Under the pieces are notes generated by a model. It had not been told where the DNA came from. It saw only the letters and a list, made by a program, of their open reading frames with translations, and did not search any database. Shown in pieces: positions 9,607-17,908 of a DNA stretch of 64,000 nucleotides (position 1 is the stretch's first letter; the number at the start of each line of letters is the position of its first letter). This DNA is from DASSFG01 sp035547915 (GTDB taxonomy: Bacteria; Planctomycetota; Planctomycetia; Pirellulales; JAICIG01), in contig DASZTS010000072.1 in the NCBI GenBank assembly GCA_035547915.1, positions 108,444 through 172,443 of the forward strand. The letters run 5' to 3'. Both the position numbers and the translations under genes were made by a program.

Positions 9607-10989
9607 CTAACCTACAAGCTCCTTGAGCGGCATCCCGCCACGGTCGACGAGCGGAATGGGCCGCCCCTCAGGCGAAATGTTCTCTTTCGTATAGTCGACG
9701 CCGAGCGCCGTGCAGATCGTGGCGTACAGGTCGGCGACCGTTGCGGGACGATCGGCCACTTCCATGCCGTCGGGGCTGGTCTTGCCGAGTACCTGGCCGC
9801 CACGAATGCCGGCCCCGCCGAGGACCACACTCCACGCGATCGGAAAATGGTCGCGGCCGCCGTTGGGGTTGATCTTGGGCGTGCGGCCGAATTCTCCCAT
9901 CCACACCACCAACGTCGATTCGAGCAATCCCCGCTCGCGCAGATCGGTGAGAAGCGTGGACCAAGCCGGATCGAGAACCTGCGAGAGGGCTTTGACCTGG
10001 GTGAAATTGTCGGCGTGCGTGTCCCACCCGGCCACGTTACCCGGCGCGCCGGCCAGCGCCACTTCGACGAACGCTACCCCGCGCTCCACCAGCCGGCGTG
10101 CGAGCAAGCATCCCTGGCCGAAACGGTTGCGCCCGTAGGCATCGCGCAGCTCGGTCGGTTCCTCGTCGAGCTGAAACGCCTTGCGCCCTTGTGACTCGAC
10201 CATGCGGATCGCCTTGGCGTAGCTCGCGCGGTGCGCCTTGACGGCATCGGCCTTGTCAGACTTGTCGAATTCGCGCTCCATGAACCGCAGGATGTCGAAC
10301 TGTTGCTGGAGCGTCTGGTCCCCCCGATCGCCCGGCGGAGCCAAGTCCTCGAGCGCCAGATTGGCCCGTGTGTTGGGGTCGTCGCTCGCGCCCGAGACGG
10401 TGAGCGGCGCGTAGTTCGGCCCCAGGAAGCCGGCGTCGACCATGCGAAACGGTGACAGGCTGATGAAATTGGGGAGATCGCTCTCGTCGTTCCCCAATTC
10501 CTTGGCCATGAGCGAACCGAGCGAAGGATAGCGCACGCCGGCCTGCCGCGCCGGATAACCGGTCATCATGAGCTGCGTGGCCAGGCCGTGCTCGCCCTCC
10601 TTCGTCGACAGGCTGCGGATCACGGCCAGATCCTTCATCTGCCGAGCGACACCGGGGAGATGCTGGCTGATCTTCACGCCTTGCGCCGCGGTGGCGATCT
10701 CTTCGAACGGGCCGCCGTTGGCGTGGCCGCGCTTCAAATCGAACGTGTCGGTCTGACTCGGACCACCGCTCATCCAGAGCAGGATGCACGACTTGCCCTG
10801 CTTAGCCGCCTGCTGGCCGGCTGCGGCGGCCAGACGGGGCAGCCAACTGCTGAATGAGACGCCCAGTGTGCCGGCCAATCCCCAGCGGAGCCACTCGCGA
10901 CGCGAAAACGGCGCCGAAAAGGCTCCTCGATCGGCATAGCCGTCGGGATGGCAGAGCGGAACGCATAGGCGTGAGGTTGGCTTGGTCAT
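9607..10989 (-). CDS. DUF1501 family protein with Tat-type signal
   Basis: A 460-residue protein of the DUF1501 (sulfatase/alkaline-phosphatase-like) family. An SRREWLRWG twin-arginine motif at about residues 29-37 and a hydrophobic stretch indicate Tat export. Diagnostic blocks are CILLWMSGGPSQTDTFD, LGPNYAPLTV, VAGWDTHADNF, LVVWMGEFGRTPKINPNGGRD and a C-terminal GRPIPLVD. A GGAG-containing ribosome-binding site (AAAGGAGTAAGACG) precedes the ATG at 10989. It lies 33 bp after a DUF1549/DUF1553 gene, the near-invariant partner of this family in planctomycetes, and before the EF-hand gene. The substrate is unknown; the pair is generally suspected of acting on complex extracellular substrates. 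Confidence 0.92.
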   Translation of the reverse strand: MTKPTSRLCVPLCHPDGYADRGAFSAPFSRREWLRWGLAGTLGVSFSSWLPRLAAAAGQQAAKQGKSCILLWMSGGPSQTDTFDLKRGHANGGPFEEIATAAQGVKISQHLPGVARQMKDLAVIRSLSTKEGEHGLATQLMMTGYPARQAGVRYPSLGSLMAKELGNDESDLPNFISLSPFRMVDAGFLGPNYAPLTVSGASDDPNTRANLALEDLAPPGDRGDQTLQQQFDILRFMEREFDKSDKADAVKAHRASYAKAIRMVESQGRKAFQLDEEPTELRDAYGRNRFGQGCLLARRLVERGVAFVEVALAGAPGNVAGWDTHADNFTQVKALSQVLDPAWSTLLTDLRERGLLESTLVVWMGEFGRTPKINPNGGRDHFPIAWSVVLGGAGIRGGQVLGKTSPDGMEVADRPATVADLYATICTALGVDYTKENISPEGRPIPLVDRGGMPLKELVG

Positions 10990-11022
10990 CGTCTTACTCC
11001 TTTGCCTGGTGGGAGGCGCGTG

Positions 11023-12669
11023 TCACCGACTAAGGACAAACTCGGGGCTGTTGATGAGTCCCCATAGAATCTGTGCGTAGGCCTGCTTCTGTGCCGCTTC
11101 GCCCGACTGTTGCCGGACGTGATTCAACAGGTAGGTCATTTCGTCTTCCGTCGGCCGCCGCGTGAGCGCGGCCAGATAGAGCGTGGCGATTTTTTCTTCG
11201 GTCGATAGGAACGGCGCTTCGACCACGGCCCGCAGCGTGCGGCTCGACTCCAGGTTGGTCGCATCGGCGGTCAGCTTGCCGTTCATCAGCATCAACGCCT
11301 GCGGAATGCCGCCCTTGTAATCGACGGGCGTCTCGGGGGCCGACTCGTTCAGGCGGGCCACGAACTGCGCCCGTTCGCCGTTGAAACGCGGGCCGTTGTC
11401 GGCCTTGGCGATGGGCAGTCCGAGCGCTTGTTCCAGCGAATCGAACACCTGCTCGGGCAACAACGTTTTCAGCGGACGATGAGTAAACTGCTCCTCGTCG
11501 GCCGACTCCGGACGGCAGGCCTGCTGATAGGTGCGGCTCTGGCAGATGCCCATCGTCAGCCAGCGCAGATCGTAGCCCGACTGGACGAACAGTTTCGCCA
11601 GGTCGTCGAGCACGCGACGTTCGCCCATCGGCACGCGATCGAGGTCGTCGACCGAACCGGCCAGGCCTCGCCCGCACAGATATTGCCACACGCGGTTGAC
11701 CGCCGTCGCGGCAAAATTCGGATTCTCGGGCGAGGTCATCCAGTCGGCGAGCAGTTCGCGCTGCGACTTGCCGGCGGGGATTTCTTTGAGCGGGCTGTCC
11801 GACCAGAGAAGCTTGGCCGTGTAGGTCAGCCCCAGGTTGCTGTCGGCCACGATCGTCGGCGCGGGGCGAGCCTCGGCCGGTGTCGCGCCCTCGGCGGTGA
11901 GCAAGGCCGCCACGCCCCAGAAGTCACCCCGCTTCCATTCGGTGAAGGGATGGTCGTGGCACTGGGCGCAGTTCAGCCGCACGCCCAAGAAGACCCGCAC
12001 GTAGGCGCTGGCCAGGTTCTCGGGAACCGGGCCCACCGCCTGCTGGAAGATAGCGGCGGCCGCGTCGGGATCGGCGTTGCTCTGATTCGTCGGCACGATG
12101 CCGAGCGCCGGCTGCGGCGGCGAAACGAGCACCAATTTGCGGGCTACCTGGTCGTACGGAGTATTGGCGACGAACTGCTGAGCCAGCCACGGCTCGAGCT
12201 GCACAGCCATGCCGGCACCCGGCGCGCTGGCCGGCACCATCATCCGCCGCCAGACGCGCGACAGGTTGTCTGCCGTGTGCTGCGCGAAGCGATCGGGACG
12301 CTCGTTGGCATTCACGAGCCGCTCGACATGATTCTGCCGCTTGAGCGTGCTCTGGTCGGCCACGAAGTCGCGCACCTGGGCGACCGTCGGAATCCGCCCC
12401 AGCAGGTCGAGCGACAACCGACGCAGAAAGGTCGCATCGTCGACGAGAGACGCCGGCCGCTCACCCGACGCCGCGTACTCTTGCGCGAAGCGAGCGTCGA
12501 TCCACTCGGCCAGTTCCTGCGAAGAGATCTTTTTCACCGGTCCGCGCGGCTGCTCCGCCGGTACGCTGGGTCGGACGCCCCCCGGAGCGGCCGGCGTGTC
12601 CGCTTGGGCCACACACACCGCACCCAGCCCTAGAACGATCGCGACTGCGAACAATTGGGAACGGGCCAT
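11023..12669 (-). CDS. DUF1549/DUF1553 secreted protein
   Basis: A 548-residue exported protein with a signal peptide (LFAVAIVLGLGAVCVAQA), a DUF1549 domain (DDATFLRRLSLDLLGRIPT), a CAQCHDHP motif at about residue 235, and a C-terminal DUF1553 domain (NPNFAATAVNRVWQYLCGRG, LINSPEFVLSR). The CxxCH resembles a haem-binding site, but whether haem is attached is not known. I chose the ATG at 12669, three codons inside a possible GTG start at 12678, because it has a well-placed AAGGTGAG. It is the first gene of the operon with DUF1501 and EF-hand genes and lies about 80 nt downstream of the promoter at 12759-12787. Confidence 0.92.
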   Translation of the reverse strand: MARSQLFAVAIVLGLGAVCVAQADTPAAPGGVRPSVPAEQPRGPVKKISSQELAEWIDARFAQEYAASGERPASLVDDATFLRRLSLDLLGRIPTVAQVRDFVADQSTLKRQNHVERLVNANERPDRFAQHTADNLSRVWRRMMVPASAPGAGMAVQLEPWLAQQFVANTPYDQVARKLVLVSPPQPALGIVPTNQSNADPDAAAAIFQQAVGPVPENLASAYVRVFLGVRLNCAQCHDHPFTEWKRGDFWGVAALLTAEGATPAEARPAPTIVADSNLGLTYTAKLLWSDSPLKEIPAGKSQRELLADWMTSPENPNFAATAVNRVWQYLCGRGLAGSVDDLDRVPMGERRVLDDLAKLFVQSGYDLRWLTMGICQSRTYQQACRPESADEEQFTHRPLKTLLPEQVFDSLEQALGLPIAKADNGPRFNGERAQFVARLNESAPETPVDYKGGIPQALMLMNGKLTADATNLESSRTLRAVVEAPFLSTEEKIATLYLAALTRRPTEDEMTYLLNHVRQQSGEAAQKQAYAQILWGLINSPEFVLSR

Positions 12670-12758
12670 CGAGCTCACCTTCGAGCGTACGGGCGGCGAG
12701 CGGATCGGCTCAATCGCCCACGGGCAAATGCACTCTACTTCTTGTCATCGCTGGCCGC

Positions 12759-12787
12759 ATGTTAAGACATTTTGTCTGTAGTGTCAA
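12759..12787 (-). promoter_or_regulatory. Sigma70-like promoter with operator palindrome in the spacer
   Basis: On the minus strand TTGACA (12787-12782) and TAACAT (12764-12759) are separated by exactly 17 nt. The spacer contains the perfect inverted repeat AGACA-AAA-TGTCT (12777-12765). It points at the DUF1549-DUF1501-EF-hand operon. The same design occurs at 14697-14726. A repressor binding between -35 and -10 is the natural reading. BlaI/MecI-type regulators are one possibility, but no regulator gene is in the window. Confidence 0.65.
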
Positions 12788-12810
12788 GAGGCGGCTCTCA
12801 AAACTTTTTC

Positions 12811-13674
12811 TTACTCCGCCTTGGGCTTTTCCCGGATCTCGGCGACGAGCCAGGTGTAAGGCTCACGCGGAGTCGACGCATCACCGGGGCCGACCGTCCA
12901 GATTTCGCGGTCGCGATAACGTACGGCCAACTTGTAGTCCGAAAACCGCCCCAGGCAGTATTGCCATTTGTATTCTCCGTCGACGCGGCGGGCCTCGATC
13001 AGAATGAGTACTTCGGGATCGGTTCCCTGGGTGAGCGTGAAGAGGGCGCCGTCGAGCACCTCTTCGGTCTCGTCCAATGCGTAGCGGTAGAGAGGATTGG
13101 ACAACAACCGCAACTCCCAACGCCCTCCGTCGGGACCGATGCTATTGCCGGTGAACCCGCCAGCCAGCGTCTTGATCTGCCGCAGCCGCTGCGCCGCCCC
13201 GGTGGCCGGTTCCGGTGCGTCGGGCAGCGCAGCGCGTTCGACCCCTTTGGCCGGCGACCAGACGGTGCGGTCACGCCACACCGCCTCGAGCGGGCCGTCG
13301 GTGAAGGAGTGGAACTCGTGTTGCACCACGCGCATACCGTCTGATTGCGGCCAGGCGAAAATCGTTCCGACCACGGCGACGCGGCCCCGATCGAGCCACA
13401 CGTAGACCGCCCCATCGTCACCGCCGCGCACGGGCTGCGTCCAACGAAAAACGGGCGGCAGATGCAACGTATAGGGATGGTCCGACTTGCCCGGCGACGC
13501 AATCCGATAGTCGGCGGCCATTTCCTTGAAGATCGGTTGCCAACCCGAGTTCTTGATGCCCGGCGAGTCGTCCGCCTTCTGCGCCACCTGGCCGGACTCT
13601 TCGCCGCTTGCGACGGGCAGCCACGCGAGCAAGCCGAGCAGGACGGGTAATAAGGACCAATGGTTGATGTGCAT
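12811..13674 (-). CDS. Exported paralogue of a planctomycete family (copy B)
   Basis: A 287-residue protein with a clear signal peptide (HWSLLPVLLGLLAWLPVASG). The start is placed at ATG 13674 because AAAGGC precedes it and the signal peptide begins there. An upstream in-frame start at 13728 would add 18 unlikely residues. It shares the family landmarks: VFRWTQP, DGAVYVWLDRGR, HEFHSFTDGP, then LRLLSNPLYRYA, LDGALFTLTQGTDPEVLILIEARR and AVRYRDREIWT. Residues up to about 60 are variable. It is 109 bp downstream of copy C in the same direction and probably shares its promoter. The biochemical function is unknown. The conserved Trp/Arg/Glu positions might form a binding surface, which is inference. 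Confidence 0.82.
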   Translation of the reverse strand: MHINHWSLLPVLLGLLAWLPVASGEESGQVAQKADDSPGIKNSGWQPIFKEMAADYRIASPGKSDHPYTLHLPPVFRWTQPVRGGDDGAVYVWLDRGRVAVVGTIFAWPQSDGMRVVQHEFHSFTDGPLEAVWRDRTVWSPAKGVERAALPDAPEPATGAAQRLRQIKTLAGGFTGNSIGPDGGRWELRLLSNPLYRYALDETEEVLDGALFTLTQGTDPEVLILIEARRVDGEYKWQYCLGRFSDYKLAVRYRDREIWTVGPGDASTPREPYTWLVAEIREKPKAE

Positions 13675-13782
13675 AATCTTGCCTTTCGAAGGGGTGATCG
13701 GCGCCGACGCTGGGTGCCTGTCAAACACTGCGGCGCTTTGCGCCCGAAAATGACGAGGCCATTTGTAAATGGTGGCGGCTGC

Positions 13783-14649
13783 CTATTCTTCGATCTTCGT
13801 GGTCACGGTGTGGTAGGTCGCATACACGCTTTCCTGGTATTTCGTGGTCCCGATGTCGAGTGTGCTGATGTCGTCGGGCATCGGCTCCGCGTGCCAGACT
13901 TCGCGCCCCTGGTAGGCGACGCGCAGGTCGACGAAATGGTAACGCGCGAGCGCATAGCGCCACGCACGCCCGTCCAGGTCCGCCTCCAACATCAAAATGA
14001 CTTCGGGGTCGGTGCCGAGAGAGAAGCTGAAGAGAGCGCCGTCGATCTTCTTGTCGTTCGATTCGTAGTGCAGCAGGGGCTGCGGCAGCAGCCGCAATTC
14101 GTCTTTCTTGCCATGAGCCTCTTCGATCTTGGCCGAAAACCAGCGGGCCACCGTTTTCATCTGCGACAAGCGCGCGCGGGGCGTGGCCGGCACCGCCGGA
14201 TCGTCGGGAACGGGTTCGAAGGTCACGCCTGCTTTACGCGGCGCCCACACCCGACGCCCCTGGTAGACCGCCGTGATCGGCCCTGCGGCCAGCGAGTGAT
14301 ACTCGTGCTTGCGATAGATCGTGTTTTGCAGCCGATAGGTGAAGATCGACCCGATCACCTGCGGACGGCCGTCGAGCAACCACACGAACACCGCACCGTC
14401 TTCGCCCGTGCGCGCCGGGTTGCCCCAGTGCAAGAGGGGCTCCTCGGCCAGTGCAAATGCTCGCCCGGGATGCGCGTCGAGCCGCATCACATATTGCTTC
14501 GCGTCGGCCTTGAACTCGTCGATGGCGGTGGTCGATCCAGCCGCCGGCTTCGCTTTCTCCTCCTTCGCCGCGGCCCCGGCGGTCGGAGCCGCTGAAACCG
14601 TCTGGCCGGCCAAGATCGTCGCGACGGCAACACGTGCTAGCAGTAACAT
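13783..14649 (-). CDS. Exported paralogue of a planctomycete family (copy C)
   Basis: A 288-residue protein with signal peptide (LLLARVAVATILAGQTVSAA) starting at ATG 14649. It is the tandem neighbour of copy B and shares LLHWGNPARTGEDGAVFVWL, HEYHSLAAGPITAVYQGRRV, LRLLPQPLLHYE, IDGALFSFSLGTDPEVILML and VAYQGREVWHAEP. It is the first gene behind the promoter and palindrome at 14697-14726. No catalytic motif from a family I know is visible. Tandem duplication of B and C is likely old, since identity appears limited to the core blocks. Confidence 0.82.
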   Translation of the reverse strand: MLLLARVAVATILAGQTVSAAPTAGAAAKEEKAKPAAGSTTAIDEFKADAKQYVMRLDAHPGRAFALAEEPLLHWGNPARTGEDGAVFVWLLDGRPQVIGSIFTYRLQNTIYRKHEYHSLAAGPITAVYQGRRVWAPRKAGVTFEPVPDDPAVPATPRARLSQMKTVARWFSAKIEEAHGKKDELRLLPQPLLHYESNDKKIDGALFSFSLGTDPEVILMLEADLDGRAWRYALARYHFVDLRVAYQGREVWHAEPMPDDISTLDIGTTKYQESVYATYHTVTTKIEE

Positions 14650-14696
14650 GGTCGGGCTCGCAGGGCGAAGTGAAGGGCTGTCGGGCCGGCGATCTT

Positions 14697-14726
14697 AATT
14701 TAGACACAGTGTCTTTATCTTTGCAA
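14697..14726 (-). promoter_or_regulatory. Promoter with the same operator palindrome, upstream of copy C
   Basis: On the minus strand TTGCAA (14726-14721) and TAAATT (14702-14697) are 18 nt apart. The palindrome AGACAC-T-GTGTCT (14714-14702) fills the spacer and just touches the -10 box. It matches the site at 12765-12777 in sequence (AGACANNNTGTCT) and in placement relative to the -35 and -10. It drives the genes at 13783-14649 and probably 12811-13674. Confidence 0.6.
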
Positions 14727-14784
14727 GCCCCGGTCCCATCTGAGAGCGGTGCGAAGGACCGTGTTAGCTGGAAAGAGATGCCGC

Positions 14785-17700
14785 CTAAGGAAGCGGCGCT
14801 GCCGCGCCTGCGGCGCCGGCCGGGCCGGGCGCGGCATCTGCCATCGGTTTGAAGAGCGTTTCCAGTTGGGTTTCCATGGCTTTACCGCCGCCGATAAACA
14901 CGCGCAGCACACGCCCGTCGGCGCCGATGACCACCGTGTAGGGAATGGCCGTTGCGCCGTAGCGGGCGGCGACCGAGCCGTCGCGGTCGAGCGCCGTCGC
15001 GACGTCGAGCCCGAGGCGCTTGAGGGCCTCTCGCGCCTCGTCGGACGACTGCCGCAGGTTGACCGTAACAAGCTTGACTTCGCTCTGCGGGAGTCGGTCA
15101 ACGGTGCGGACAAGTTTGGGGAGTCCGGCGACACACGGCGCGCACCACGAAGCCCAGAAGTCGAGCACCACGCCCCGGCCCCGCTGTTGCGACAGGCGGA
15201 ACTTGCTGCCGTCCAGCAGATCGAGTTCGAAATCGGGTGCGAGCTGCCCCACCAACGGAGAGGCGGCGCCCGCGTCGGCCGGCTGGCCGTTCTCCTGGAA
15301 GGCCAGCGGATCGGGCGCCGGCGTCAGCAGCCAGTCGTGGTAGGCGAGTTGCGTCGAGGCCTGGAGCGCCCGTTCGCCGAGCAGCAACGTGTTCAGGCGG
15401 TCGAGCGGCAGATTGCAATCACCGAGTACCTCGTTTACGCCGGCGATCACGAATTCGTCGATCTCCCGGACGGCGAACGTCAGTCGCGTACCGTCGCTCG
15501 TGACCGCGTAGGCACGGTTGTTCGGCGGCACACGTTTCTCGACATCTTGTTCAGCAGTACCTTGTTCAGCGGTGGCTCGGTCGGCGGTGGCTCGGTCGGC
15601 AGCCTCGCCGGGAACCTGCGGGTGTAGCCAGATGATGGCCGCGATCCGTTCACGTGGGAATTGGCGCTCGGCCTCTCCGAGCGCGAACCGGAGGGTCTCG
15701 TCCGATAGTTCGAGTAAGCGGCCGCGCAGGCAGTCGCCATTGGCGGCGCACAGCACATGCGTCGGCGGGTCGTCGCGATTGAGTCGCGGTAACGTGAGCA
15801 GCCGCGAGATCTTCTCGCGGTCGAGCGCCACGTGATTCGGAGCCGCGCCTGCTTGCGGATTCTGAGGATGCTCTTGCACAGGCCGGCTCCAAGCCACCCT
15901 GCTCAGATTGATCGCCTTGACGCTGCCGTGCGCGATCCGCTTCTCGGCCGATGCCGTGCGGCAGGTGACGCCGCGGTCGTCGATGTGCGTCACGTGGCAC
16001 CGGAAGGTGTCGCCGGTGGCCAGGTAAATCGTATCGTGTTCGCTCGCGGGGCCGTTCCCGTGCTCGACGGTCGCATTCGGGCCCGGCCTTTCGACACCCT
16101 GCGGCTGCGGTACCGGGCGGGTGAGGGCGCGGTTGAATATCGGTTCCTTGGCGTCGGTGCCTAAGTTCCCGGCGCCGCGCGTCGAGCCGAAACGGGCCAG
16201 CGATTGGGCCGTGATGGTGGCCGAGACGTCGTCGCGCAGTGGGCTCGCGACGCCCGAGCCCGAGGGGAGCCAGCTCACGGCGTTCTGTCCCGGTTCGGCC
16301 CGACCCGGTGACAACCGGCCGTGCAGCCGGCAACCATCACAACGCAGCAGCAGCGGGCGGCTGGGAAGATCGGCCGGGGCTTCGTAAGAAAAGACCAGGT
16401 TGGCCAGGGCGACCACCGGCACACTCGGGCTGGCCAGCGGCGCCGAGTTGATCGCCCGGCTATCGATCGCCAGCCGTTCGCCGTCGATGCCGGCGAACCA
16501 ACCGCTCAAGCGCGTGCCGTCGACACACGATACACGCAGGGGCGTGGTCTCCGCTTCCGCCGCGGGATTACCGAAGAAGACTCGCGACACCTGCTCGTCG
16601 CTGCACGAGACCGGGCCCTGTTCGGTCGTGATCATAAACTCTCGTCGGTCCGCGTCGTAACCGGCGATCGCGCCACGCACGACCGCGCCGTCGACGCGGT
16701 GCAATTCGGGTTGCGTTGCCGCCGGAGAGAGCGGACCACTTCCACTACAGATGCGTAGCCGCTCCAAGCACAAACCGCCCCGCTTGTGCTCGAGCAGCAC
16801 ACCGGGCAAGACGCGCGGAGCATCGACCTTCACCTGCACGGTCGCCAGCGACACGCCGGCGGGCGAGAAGACCTCGGCGCGCTGCTCCGATTGGTCGAGC
16901 ACCACGCGCAGATGAACATGGTCGCGGTCGGAGCCGGCCGACAGCGTCATGACCCGCGCCACGTCAATGTCGTGTTCGGTTTCGTACACCGCGATCACGT
17001 CCTGATCGACCACTTCCAGCCGAAAACCGCCCGGCCGAGCTCCCGGAGCGTCGCCCACGCCGAGCGACAGGCGAAACACGGGAGGGAAGAGGGACGAGAC
17101 GTCGAATTCGATGAACGCCCGAGGTGGCAGTTCGATCTTGCGATAGATCGATGCTCCATCCTTATCGGTCGAAAGCTGATTCTCTTGATCTTGCCAGCTC
17201 GCCTGGCCGGGCGACACCTGCCATTCCACGAGGCCGTTGGGGCCGAGATAGACCAGCCCGTCCGACTTGCAGCGCTCAAGGCAGCGGACGCCCGTGCATC
17301 TGACGCGCACTTCGCCGGCCAACGACGATCGAAACAGCACGTGATCGTTGCCGATCGACAGGATCTCACCGTACAACACGTCGCCGTTCGTCAACTCCAG
17401 CCGGTAGTCGTGCTCGCGCCAGCCGGGGGCCGCCTCGGAGACCGGAAAACGCACACGCGTCACCGCGCACAGGTCGAACGCGAACGGACGGATGAAATCG
17501 GCCGACTGCCAGCCAAACTTGTCGGCTTGATCGACTTCCACCGGCGTGCCGGCCAGCCAATCGTCCCCCTGCAAAGACAGGATGGGAACGTCCGAAGGGG
17601 GAGCCGGTTCTTCGGCGGCGGCCGGCATCACCCTCGCGCGGCCGCTAGTACCCAGATCGTTGATGACGCCGATCGACGGCTGCCCCACCCGTTGCCTTTG

Positions 17701-17790
17701 CGCGGTAGCAACCGTCGGTGAGGCCACCAGCACGACCAACGCGGCAAGTGCCGCAACCTGGCGTGAAGACGGCGCGCTCGGCCGAAACAC
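14785..17790 (-). CDS. Secreted multi-repeat protein with C-terminal TlpA/ResA-type thioredoxin
   Basis: About 1001 residues from a GTG at 17790 that opens directly into a signal peptide (VAALAALVVLVASPTVATAQ). An ATG at 17919 is in frame but would translate the dispersed palindromic repeat as a 43-residue extension. The middle contains a LamG-like region (FIEFDVSSLFPPVFRLSLG) and about seven copies of a roughly 45-residue beta motif of the form G-D-x-L-x-G-x-L. Examples are NGDVLYGEILSIGNDHVLF, DGTRLSGWFAGIDGERLAI and NGDCLRGRLLELSDETLRF. A run of three short Ala-Thr-Ala-type tandem repeats precedes the last copies. The last 150 residues are a redoxin domain with VLDFWASWCAPCVAGLPKL, so an active-site CxxC and periplasmic disulfide chemistry are expected. 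It follows the gene at 17909-19027. Confidence 0.85.
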   Translation of the reverse strand: MFRPSAPSSRQVAALAALVVLVASPTVATAQRQRVGQPSIGVINDLGTSGRARVMPAAAEEPAPPSDVPILSLQGDDWLAGTPVEVDQADKFGWQSADFIRPFAFDLCAVTRVRFPVSEAAPGWREHDYRLELTNGDVLYGEILSIGNDHVLFRSSLAGEVRVRCTGVRCLERCKSDGLVYLGPNGLVEWQVSPGQASWQDQENQLSTDKDGASIYRKIELPPRAFIEFDVSSLFPPVFRLSLGVGDAPGARPGGFRLEVVDQDVIAVYETEHDIDVARVMTLSAGSDRDHVHLRVVLDQSEQRAEVFSPAGVSLATVQVKVDAPRVLPGVLLEHKRGGLCLERLRICSGSGPLSPAATQPELHRVDGAVVRGAIAGYDADRREFMITTEQGPVSCSDEQVSRVFFGNPAAEAETTPLRVSCVDGTRLSGWFAGIDGERLAIDSRAINSAPLASPSVPVVALANLVFSYEAPADLPSRPLLLRCDGCRLHGRLSPGRAEPGQNAVSWLPSGSGVASPLRDDVSATITAQSLARFGSTRGAGNLGTDAKEPIFNRALTRPVPQPQGVERPGPNATVEHGNGPASEHDTIYLATGDTFRCHVTHIDDRGVTCRTASAEKRIAHGSVKAINLSRVAWSRPVQEHPQNPQAGAAPNHVALDREKISRLLTLPRLNRDDPPTHVLCAANGDCLRGRLLELSDETLRFALGEAERQFPRERIAAIIWLHPQVPGEAADRATADRATAEQGTAEQDVEKRVPPNNRAYAVTSDGTRLTFAVREIDEFVIAGVNEVLGDCNLPLDRLNTLLLGERALQASTQLAYHDWLLTPAPDPLAFQENGQPADAGAASPLVGQLAPDFELDLLDGSKFRLSQQRGRGVVLDFWASWCAPCVAGLPKLVRTVDRLPQSEVKLVTVNLRQSSDEAREALKRLGLDVATALDRDGSVAARYGATAIPYTVVIGADGRVLRVFIGGGKAMETQLETLFKPMADAAPGPAGAAGAAAPLP

Positions 17791-17799
17791 GCTCGAGCT

Positions 17800-17908
17800 G
17801 CTTGAAGAAACCGACGAAACTGGACCGAGCTCCGAAAAAATTGGGGTTTCACCGCCGATTTTTCGTCCACGGCGCTCCGACTTCCGGGTTTTGTCAGCCG
17901 TTCTCGGG
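17800..17908 (+). repeat. Dispersed palindromic element, copy R1
   Basis: Forward copy of the dispersed element. Readable parts are AACCGACGAAACTGGACCGAG at the left, the central hairpin with CCGATTTTT at 17855-17863, GGCGCTCCGACTTCCGGG and TTTTGTCAGCCGTTCTCG at the right. It abuts the TAA stop of the gene at 17909-19027 and separates it from the next gene. Confidence 0.75.
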
